DNA from: Rhizomucor pusillus
Taxonomy: Eukaryota > Mucoromycota > Mucoromycetes > Mucorales > Lichtheimiaceae
Assembly: GCA_900175165.2 (NCBI GenBank)
Contig: FWWN02000376.1
Coordinates: 1 to 64,000 of the forward strand
Length of the DNA stretch: 64,000 nucleotides
Direction: 5' to 3'
Part shown: one piece after another, positions 56,377-64,000 of the stretch
Layout of the letters: each line of letters begins with the position of its first letter
How positions within the stretch are numbered: position 1 is the first letter of the stretch
Program-made: the position numbers and the translations under genes
The notes under the pieces: model-generated
Told to the model about the DNA's origin: nothing
Databases searched by the model: none
The model's input: the letters and a program-made list of their open reading frames with translations, nothing else

Positions 56377-56988
56377 TTAGAGGGTATGTATGCTTGGGTC
56401 CGGGTATAGATAAGTCTGCATGATGTCGGCCGGCCGAACCACACTTCCTTGTTGATTGAGATATTCTTGCTGGAATCTGCGCAGTTTCTGGTTTTCTTCC
56501 AAAAGCCGTTCGAGCTCGGCGAGAATAGACATTTGGGTGCTTTTTAGGTGCTGGATGTGCTGAACAGCTGAACATAGAAGTTATTAATTAGCAAGCATGC
56601 CCAAAGATCAATCGGAATATAATTTCTTACTGCGGTGTAAAAGTGCAACTTTGGACATCTTCTTATTAAGACAAGAGGGAAGATGGTTGCGAAGCTCCTC
56701 GAAGCCGTCTTTGATTTGCGCACGACGCTTCTGTTCGCTTTGGATGTGGATCTGTCGTCGAAGCTCATGGAGCCTGGTTCGTTCGTCACTTGACGACGGG
56801 CTATCACTATTGTTGCTACTGCCACTGCTGCTGCTGCTGTTATTTCTACCAATATTTGCAGGTGACGGCAATCCTGACAGAGAAAATGCGAGTGAGCAAC
56901 CGATGCAACAAAGATTCACTGCAGTAGAGGAGATATTACCTTGATGTTGCTTTTGCTGCTGCTGGAAAGATGGTGAACTCTGATCCAT
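56377..56988 (-). CDS. MLX-like bHLH-zip transcription factor
   Basis: Three exons (56988-56940, 56873-56631, 56567-56377) give 160 residues. A Gln-rich start and Ser/Asn spacer precede the basic region HIQSEQKRRAQIKDGFEELR, whose E-x-K-R-R arrangement is that of E-box binders. The loop is NHLPSCLNKKMSK, helix 2 is VALLHRTVQHIQHLK, and the zipper is LAELERLLEENQKLRRFQQE. The SEQKRR start and the position of helix 2 most resemble animal MLX, partner of MondoA/ChREBP. In fungi, small bHLH-zip proteins of this sort regulate metabolism, often as heterodimers. Targets and partners cannot be told from this window. Confidence 0.82.
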
Positions 56989-57673
56989 TTCTGTCTGCGA
57001 GTTGAGAAAAATAAGGAAGAAAATATAAATAGATGGAAAATCTCGATATGTAGACGGGTTTCTTATATATCTTCTCTACCGGAGGTCGAGGAACATACAA
57101 AAGAGAAGGAGGAGTCAGAAATCAGGGGGGCCTGGATGGCGGGAGGGCTTCAAGTCCGTGAAAGGGATCCATGTACAGTAGGACCAGAAAAATAATAGCA
57201 AAAGTGGAGACAAAGTAAAGTATAAAACTAGTTAGCACCACACATTCGAAGATGCTAATGATCGTCTGTAGAAAGTGTTAGCAATTAAAAATTTGCTATT
57301 TTGATGTATTGCTACACCAATAATATCTATTTGGTTTCTTCATCAACGCTAAGTAAATTCAGACTTATAGTTAAGAAAAATAGGGGCGGAGGAGTGATTG
57401 GGGGAGTGATAGTAGTAGTCGTGGCACACACTCTCTGTGTGTATGCATCCTGCTAAAGCTGGAACCAGTCAGATCGTCGTCCTACTTTTCAATGAGGGTT
57501 GCAGCAGCAGCAGCAGCAAGACGAATCTTACAAGTCCTAGTTTATGCTTCTTTGTAGTAGCTATCAATCTCTCTTCTTTCTTTGAAACATAGCATCTATA
57601 CAATTGTACTTTTTTATTTTCCTGCGGACTATATCTATTTAAATGCGTGATAGGACAGTAATGTACATGTCGT
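56989..57673. other. Intergenic region with short CAG repeat
   Basis: No coding motif. A trinucleotide run (GCAGCAGCAGCAGCAGCA) lies near 57500. The segment separates the bHLH gene's 5' side from the 3' end of the PPR gene. Confidence 0.4.
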
Positions 57674-59477
57674 TTATTTGTTCCACAGAGCTCTAAGTCT
57701 TCCTGTCACTTTGTACCCTAATCCCTCCATTTCTTCGAGTGCAATGTGGAAGCGAGGGTCGTTTTCAGATGCCAGCTTCTTGACGAGTGTTTCGTAACAT
57801 GATGCTGGTGGCACAATGCCGTAACCCTTCATTTCTTCCAGATAGTTGAACGCATCTTCGTAGTTTCTTTGCGTGCAGCATAGAGCGACCATGCGAGAGT
57901 ATGTCTCCGCATTCGGTGCTACACCTGCTTCCTTCATCTCATCCAGGATAACTGTACCCATGCCCTTGACAGCATCCACTATGCATGCCCCGAGTACCGC
58001 ATTGTAGGTTTCAACATCCGGAGTTACACCCAGATTCTTCGCCTCCCGATACGTTGCCACTGTGCGTTTGAGATCGTTTGCAGTAGCGCATGCATCGATA
58101 ACAACGTTGAATGCAGCCACATCGACCGTCTTTCCATCCCTTCTAAGGTCTTCCAATATATAATATGCATTATCAATGCGGTCCAAATCGGTGCCCAGGT
58201 ATCGCTTGATGGAAAGTGTTGATCGGACATTTGGTTGTACCCCTGATACTCGCATGATGTCCAATACATTGAATGCGCTCTTGATGTCCTTTTTGGCGAC
58301 AAAGGCTTCCAAAAGTGGTGTGAAATATGGCTCTTTGTAAGGGTAACCGCTGGTGCTGAGTTGTCGGATAATATCAGTTGCTAATTTCGGATCGGCGTTC
58401 TTGCCTGCCAAACGGAGCATACTTAAGCAAGTGCCCTCGTCAGGACGCAGGTTGAAGGTGTGGATGGCCTTCTGCCAGCAGTACATGGCCATATCGAACT
58501 TGTAAAATCAAACCAATGTTAGCACCGATTCCATTATCATCCTGCGTGGGATCCAAAGCAATGTACCTTGTCATCAAAAGCTGCGGCTCGCATAACATCC
58601 AAATAAATCGAAGGTTCACTCTCGACAGCCATGGATGAGCTCTCTGCTTCCTTGAGCAAATCGAATGCCATTTGGCACTCGTTCAATCGCAGACAGCTTC
58701 CAATAACAGCAGAGTAGCATGTTGGATTCGGAGCAACACCAGCTTTCTTCATACCGTCTAAGACATCCAACGCAGTTTCTAGCATATCTAATTGGCAGAA
58801 TCCTCGCAAAAGTTGTGCGTACGTGCTAACACTTGGTACGACGCCGTTGCGCTTCATCATTTCCAGGATCTCATTTTGGTGAACGATATCTCCTGCAGAT
58901 CCCAATGCCTATTACATCGATTCCCTTGTAAGCAGATGGAGTCTTCTCTCTCCTGTATCCACTAAGCAGACTCGCCTCAAGCATAGTGTTGTAGCTATCC
59001 AGGGAAGGTTGGATGCCTTCTGCTTCCATCTCGTTTAACGTAGCTAGGATCGCTTTGGCATCGCTCACTCGGGTGTGTGCTACGAGAAGAGCATTGTATG
59101 TATTCAAGTCGAGCTTCAGGTTTCGCTGGCGTATCTCTTGAACGATTTCCAAAACATGGTCGCGAACACGTCTAGCGTTGCCGGGGGTCCGCAGTCGTTT
59201 CGCAAGGCGCTGGTTGAAAGAGGCGAGGGGAGCAGTTGGATGGTTGTAAGTGATAAGGTCCTGTGTAAACGAGTTTCCGGGCTTCTCGGTATTTTGTAAG
59301 ATACTAGCTGCAGTTGCGTTGTTGCGGCCTAGCAGAAAAGTTCAAAGTCATAAGGAAAATAACAGCAGCAATCTTCAGCAACTTACGGGTTTGTTTTGTA
59401 AATGCTGAAAGGCGTGGTCTGTTGACCAGGCTCGCTGCACTGCTAATCCGGGGCTGCAGCCTCTGGAATGGTTTCAT
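57674..59477 (-). CDS. Mitochondrial pentatricopeptide repeat protein
   Basis: Starts MKPFQRLQPRISSAASLVNR, a basic, Ser/Arg-rich mitochondrial presequence, and ends GRLRALWNK. The body is a string of helical hairpins of about 35 residues with PPR consensus: NTYNALLVAHTRV, DSYNTMLEAS, STYAQLLRGFCQLDMLETAL, TCYSAVIGSCLRLNECQMAF, AAFNVVIDACATANDLKRTV, ETYNAVLGACI, ETYSRMVALCCTQRNYEDAF and SCYETLVKKLASEND. PPR proteins bind organelle RNA; fungal ones act in mitochondrial mRNA stability, processing or translation. Three or four introns are present. The junction around 58910-58970 is uncertain: the repeat needs a few residues that no clean GT-AG intron supplies. RNA target unknown. Confidence 0.85.
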
Positions 59478-59574
59478 GGCAGGGTTGAACTTTTTGAAGA
59501 GTGTAAAGCCACAAGCAGCCTTGACCCGCCCTGAACATAACTCGCCCGTGACGCGTTTGCCATTTTAGGTATCA

Positions 59575-60968
59575 ATGTGGGAGGAGAGAACGAGCGACGT
59601 GCGTCCCCCGCTCGCTCACCGTCTGCAAAAGCAGCTCCCCGATTACATGAACGAATACGAACGACCCGCCATCAGCGTTCGTCAGCGAATAGCTGCTATA
59701 AATCGTACAGTTCAAGAGGAAGAAAGAAAAGCACAGTATGTACGGCATGAATACTGGCATTACTTGAAAACTGATCGTAGCAATGCATAAAAACCCAGGA
59801 ACGCCGCTGGCCGAGGTGCAGGTAAGCAACAGCCTCGAACTGTATTGTCTCTTACACATCATAGTGACAATGTGATAGTACGGATTCCATGGCGATCGAC
59901 AAGAGCACCTGCTAGACCAGCAAGCACTAGCTCTCAAATGATGCAATTGCCGCAACGACCAGTCCGTGCTAGCAACAATAGAAGTCCCAGTTTGACACCT
60001 TCTGCACATCTCCAAAATCGAAAGCGCGAGTCAACAAGTTTTACAAGGTATTCGCTATCGAATAAATCGATGAAACTGAATGATGGTAGCTCTCTTCGAC
60101 GACCTCTGCATTCTGCGGCAGATACTGTGCAAGATACACGCATTGTACCCAGTATCACCAGTAGGGAACGCCGAACAAGCTCGCGCATGTCGGATATACA
60201 CCAAGAGCTTAGACATTCTCGTCTCAGTCAGATATCAACTTCCAGCACCTCGAGTCAACCGCCATCACAACTGAATAATGATGAAATATACCAGCTATAC
60301 TTGCGATACCTCCAATGTCAATTAGTCTCTGTAAAGATCCATGAAGCGTTCGAAAATAACAAACGAGCGAAACGGGTATGTGGATGGCATGAATGGATTA
60401 AAATGAACTGAGCTCCAACTTTGCATGAATGACCAGGATCAGCTGTGGAACATGTACGCTGAATTAAGCGAATTCAAGAACAGCGCTGATGATAAGTCGG
60501 TAGAAGAAGTAAGATTGCGTAGTCATACCTGTCAGCGGCAATATCTTATGAAAATTCATCTCAGATGGATCAACTGTTGAATGAATATTCGGCGGTCTCA
60601 AAGCAGATACAAGATGCCGCAGAGGATTTGGACACAAAAATTTCATCTGATTTGATTGGTAATGCACGAGTTGTTTCTAATTAAATCTATTGCGCAGTAT
60701 TCAGGGAACTAAATTTCTAACATTAGCTGGACTTGTGCGTGATTTGTATGAAATTCTGACTGCCATTCGAGATAGGCTAACCTCAAAAGGATCAATGAAG
60801 GATGTAAGTGAACTTCAATCTCAGTGCTGGTGAAACGCCCTGTCTAATAATAAATTTAAGGTTTCTTCTATTGATGCTGAAATCCATATGCTGAAGCAAT
60901 GCTCAAGATTAACGGATGCTGTGGCGCGGGCAGAGGCTGAGCATCAGAGTTTATCTGCAATAGTTTGA
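59575..60968 (+). CDS. Coiled-coil protein resembling augmin subunit HAUS8
   Basis: A multi-exon gene starting MWEERTSDVRPPLAHRLQKQ. The N-terminal half is basic, Ser/Arg/Pro-rich and disordered (RSTRAPARPASTSSQ, SRERRTSSRMSDIHQ), as in microtubule-binding tails. The C-terminal half is one long helix series: LNNDEIYQLYLRYLQCQLVS, HEAFENNKRAKRDQLWNMYA, MDQLLNEYSAVSKQIQDAAE, LVRDLYEILTAIRDRLTS and SRLTDAVARAEAEHQSLSAI. The LYLRYLQCQ block with a basic tail in front is reminiscent of HAUS8/HICE1, the microtubule-anchoring subunit of augmin, which recruits gamma-tubulin for branching nucleation. Short low-scoring similarity only, so the name is tentative. Starts 97 bp from the oppositely directed PPR gene. 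Confidence 0.55.
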
Positions 60969-62413
60969 CGTCATTTGGAATCTGTAATCAAATTGAAAGT
61001 TAATGCACCACGCTCGGCTCGGTCGGTGTATGTACATACAAGTGTCCCACCAGACTTTGTCGATCAGCCAACTGAATGGCGAGTATCTGATAGGGACCCT
61101 GTGCAATGGCTCAAAATAACTCCCCTCTGTATATTACAACCACGGACACGCCTGAATTAATTGCAATCATCCACATTCATGTGGTTTACCATAAAAGATC
61201 ATATTTTCCCTTCTCGAGTCAAATGCAAGAATCCCAGAAATAGTGTCAAAGAGGCCCGGGTTCTCATACGATGACGATAATGATCGACTGTCGCTGATTG
61301 CCACAAATTTTGCCACGAAGGTGGATGGCATCTCCCCACCCCCAAAAACAATATGTCTTGTTTAGCAAAAGATGCTTTGTAAAAAGGATTTGCGCCATAA
61401 GAAACAACAATCATAGCAGATTGAGCGAATTTCTGAGTCCCTGTTGTCGGTCAATCTGTGTGTTCACGATTAGTAATTGCTCTCATGAGTCCCTGAATAA
61501 AGTTCCAAAAAAAAGGGCTCAAGTGATCGTAGATAACAGGAAATCCTCTGCACTCTATGTTCTGAAATAGGGAATGGCAATCAACTAAACTCTCAAGCAG
61601 GTCTGTATTCATTTTTGTACGGCTAGAAAAATGCAGAAGCAAATTTGTTCGTATGGAACGGGTACGATGGGACAGTACTTGCCTTGAGTAGACTAGTGTA
61701 CTGTGTATTCTGGGAAGATTTCGGCGTAGTGGAGGTGGTGGTAAAGACGCTTGCAGTGCATACCCGGGAACTTCGGGTAATTTCTGCTTGGTCACCGTAC
61801 ACGTTTGCGAAGTAGGATAGGCGGTCTGACTTGGCTCTGTGCGACGTGCGGCATTCTACATGCAGATTTTTTTTCTGAATGGATATCGATCTTGGTACGA
61901 AGCGTTTCTATGGGGCGACTCATTGTAACCTTGGTAACTAAAAGGGTTTAGCAGCGCGGCGATGGGATGCGGTTTACAGACGCCGAACGTGCCGACCAAA
62001 ATGTGATTGTGCAAGGGATACCCAAACTAACAGTGCAGTGTGATTGATATCATTAGAATTAGTATTGGCAAGCTGAATATTTGTCTTTTGGATCGTTCTA
62101 CATCGACAACTACCATATTCTTGAGTCCACTAATACAACAAGAGGTATACGCGGCATTGAATTAGCCGAGTGTACAAAAGGACGTTCTCGATAATTGCCA
62201 TTTGTGGCCAAGGAGCTCGGTATTCCTTCTTTTGGGTGCATGTGCAACGTAGCATTTTATTGTCTAGGTTTGTGATAAGAAACGAAATTGCCCGAGAATA
62301 TTTACACACATGAGGTGGGGGAAGGTATGGAACATAAGTATAAGATCATAGGATATATATATGTATATAACGGGGTGAAGAGATAGCGGGATGAGTGGGA
62401 GGGAAGAGTACAT
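60969..62413. other. Gene-poor 1.4 kb
   Basis: Open frames on both strands are short (under about 115 codons) and motif-free. AT-rich with a TA stretch near 62352-62370, probably the 3' flank of the Crz1-like gene. No RNA gene or repeat recognised by eye. Confidence 0.4.
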
Positions 62414-63460
62414 TTACAGTGCAGCTGCACAACCATTTTCGACGCGCAAGTGTCGGTTCAAGGCATCTTGGCGAGCGAATGATTTGCTACAGTGCGGACA
62501 TGTATAAGGTTTGATACCGTAATGGAGTTTTTCATGCCGGTTTCGGTCATGTTGTCGTGCAAATCGTCGGCCGCAATGGTTGCATGCAAAGGGACGTTCG
62601 GATGTATGTGTCCGCATGTGAGATGTGAGGTTATATGCTCGTGTAAAAGTCTTGCCACATCCTGGATGTGAGCACGCGAAGTTGCCAGGCACACGACGCT
62701 CAGAACTGCTGCGACGGACTGATTTGCTGCCGCTGCCGCTGCTGCTGATGTCTTCGGTGGATCTCTTGGGTGGTTCCGAAACTCGTCTTGGACGTCCTCG
62801 GCGTGTAGACGTGGTGCTGCTTACAGCTGGTGGTTGAGGGTCAGATGAACCTGAATGTACAGAGCAATTGTCGGGTGGAGTTTGTGATGGTGTCCATGAT
62901 AACCATGTTTCGTTATCCATTGAGAATGGAGTAAGCATGACTTGATCAAGATGTGTGGTATGATGTGCAATAAATTTATCGAGAATTTCGAGCTCTGAGC
63001 TGTCGCTTTGGCGCTTGATGGGTGTTGGCTCTGTAATCGAAATGCATGGCTGGATATCAAGACTCAGTTGCTGTTCTGGAACTGGTTGTTGAGAAGGTTG
63101 AACGGCGAGACTGTCAAAGAGTTGCATTCTTGAGACGGCATCAGAGAGCTCAAGGTGATTGTTGAAAGGTGAAACGTCTACGAGTGGAACAACCATCGGC
63201 ATTGCAGCCGGGTGCGCCTCCGGGGATGCAAAGTAGTAATCACTGCCCATTGAGACAGCAGGACTTGGGTATACAACTGGACTGACGTTGGCCGCAACGG
63301 TGTTTGGTGTCATCGTTGCCATACTTATAGGATCCATCCAGTATTGAGTGGGAGAAACGGTCATTGGCGGAACTGTCATGGATTGCTGCATATGAGCGGG
63401 AGTGCTCGCAAACAGCGCATAAGCTTCAGAAGTTTGTGGATCAAATTCTTGAGGGTTCAT
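62414..63460 (-). CDS. crz1-like: Crz1-type calcineurin-responsive C2H2 zinc-finger factor
   Basis: A single exon; 348 residues from MNPQEFDPQTSEAYA (an in-frame ATG at 63490 would add ten). The first two thirds are disordered and Pro/Ser/Met-rich. QPCISITEP contains PCISIT, an exact match to the calcineurin docking motif PxIxIT, encoded at 63032-63049. An AT-hook-like TRRGRPRR and a basic patch follow. Three C2H2 fingers close the protein: FACSHPGCGKTFTRAYNLTS, FACNHCGRRFARQHDRNRHE and YTCPHCSKSFARQDALNRHL, then VENGC. Their RAYNLxSH, FARQHDRNRHE and FARQDALNRH cores are those of Crz1/PrzA. Crz1 enters the nucleus when calcineurin dephosphorylates it and drives ion-stress and wall genes. Confidence 0.9.
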   Translation of the reverse strand: MNPQEFDPQTSEAYALFASTPAHMQQSMTVPPMTVSPTQYWMDPISMATMTPNTVAANVSPVVYPSPAVSMGSDYYFASPEAHPAAMPMVVPLVDVSPFNNHLELSDAVSRMQLFDSLAVQPSQQPVPEQQLSLDIQPCISITEPTPIKRQSDSSELEILDKFIAHHTTHLDQVMLTPFSMDNETWLSWTPSQTPPDNCSVHSGSSDPQPPAVSSTTSTRRGRPRRVSEPPKRSTEDISSSGSGSKSVRRSSSERRVPGNFACSHPGCGKTFTRAYNLTSHMRTHTSERPFACNHCGRRFARQHDRNRHEKLHYGIKPYTCPHCSKSFARQDALNRHLRVENGCAAAL

Positions 63461-63529
63461 AACGGAAATATAAACAAGACGAAAGTGCAATGGATAACGA
63501 GAAAGAAGACTCTATTCAACACAAACCCT

Positions 63530-63537
63530 TTTTATAA
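63530..63537 (-). promoter_or_regulatory. TATA-like box of the Crz1-like gene
   Basis: TTATAAAA on the minus strand, 70 bp upstream of the ATG at 63460. Good position for a fungal core promoter. Confidence 0.45.
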
Positions 63538-64000
63538 GGTTGCTTCAAGACGCGATGGCAGGTGACCCAGCTCCAGATATTTTTAGGTGATCTTGCTGTT
63601 GCAAGGTTACACCTAGAGTTTTTCAGATGATGTATCGTTTGTGCAACGACTAATCCCCTTTGAAGCGTTGTGGAATTGTCCACGCGCAATACCGCGAGCT
63701 AAAAATAAGCCCAGTTGACATGGTCACAAAGTTTGGTACGAAACGCTATCTGGCATTATACACAGCTGCTTCGGTGTTGCTGTCTGTAATTTGGTACGAA
63801 AAATTTGAAATCTCGCTTCAGCAAGAAGGATTATCAGGAACAATTCAGACTGAACTGTCGCAAGTAAAAAAGTATAAATCGTGTGACTTGCAACGAATTC
63901 ATCGGCTGCAGTGTGCCCGAGAGCCGGGAACTGTATGAGGATTGAGCGTCTTGTATGTGTAACAAGTTATCTTTTGTCGCAGTTAATTTTTTTTGGTGTA
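63538..64000. other. Right edge of window, no supported gene
   Basis: A 92-codon plus-strand open frame at 63660-63938 has no recognisable motif. The interval is presumably upstream regulatory DNA of the Crz1-like gene or part of a gene continuing outside the window. Confidence 0.35.

Overview
This is nuclear DNA from a filamentous fungus, most likely a Mucoromycota (Mucorales-type) genome. Genes are dense on both strands. Introns are short (mostly about 50-75 nt) with GTAAGT/GTATGT-type donors and (T)AG acceptors, and several genes have many tiny exons. The protein set fits an early-diverging fungus rather than a typical Dikarya genome: a sepiapterin-reductase-like enzyme, a DDX21-like helicase with a GUCT domain, an HSPA12-type Hsp70, an MLX-like bHLH factor, RlpA-like double-psi beta-barrel mini-proteins and Mucorales-like cytochrome P450 debris. 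The species call is inference. I saw no rRNA, convincing tRNA, CRISPR array or intact transposon. The assembly has one 45-N gap (14789-14833) and one ambiguous base (169).

Layout. 1-10 kb: a small basic protein, a duplicated-RWD/CHY zinc-finger protein, a Whi3/Scw1-like RNA-binding protein, a one-pass membrane protein with a PPxY motif, a sepiapterin reductase, then a decayed cytochrome P450. 10-18 kb: a secreted, highly repetitive 884-residue protein with a Kre9/Knh1-like head, an unrecognised Ser-rich protein, and the pre-mRNA cleavage endonuclease CPSF73/Ysh1. 18-25 kb: a two-finger AreA/Gaf1-type GATA factor, a TesB-like thioesterase whose gene needs a 4-nt microexon, and Noc2. 25-30 kb: gene-poor DNA, then two adjacent small secreted double-psi beta-barrel proteins. 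30-36 kb: the gluconeogenesis regulator ERT1/AcuK, RACK1 and a mitochondrial carrier. 37-47.6 kb: a Zn2Cys6 factor, the GUCT helicase, a UIM+UBZ4 ubiquitin-binding protein, the mitoribosome assembly factor Rsm22/METTL17, and divergently from it an HSPA12-like Hsp70. 48-51 kb: a damaged short-chain dehydrogenase and a gene desert. 51-60 kb: Iml1/DEPDC5 (GATOR1/SEACIT), an MLX-like bHLH-zip factor, a PPR protein, and a HAUS8-like coiled-coil protein. 62.4-63.5 kb: a Crz1-type C2H2 factor carrying an exact calcineurin PxIxIT docking motif.

Functional themes. Several genes concern nutrient and stress signalling (GATA nitrogen regulator, Iml1 upstream of TORC1, ERT1, Crz1, RACK1). Others handle RNA and ribosomes (Ysh1, Noc2, GUCT helicase, Whi3-like, Rsm22, PPR), or face the cell surface (Kre9-like repeat protein, two barrel proteins). 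There is no obvious operon-like or biosynthetic cluster. For ten multi-exon genes (CHY, Whi3-like, Kre9-like, GATA, thioesterase, ERT1, GUCT helicase, Hsp70, Iml1, MLX-like) and both barrel genes, I summed the exons by hand and got lengths divisible by three, so those models are fairly reliable.
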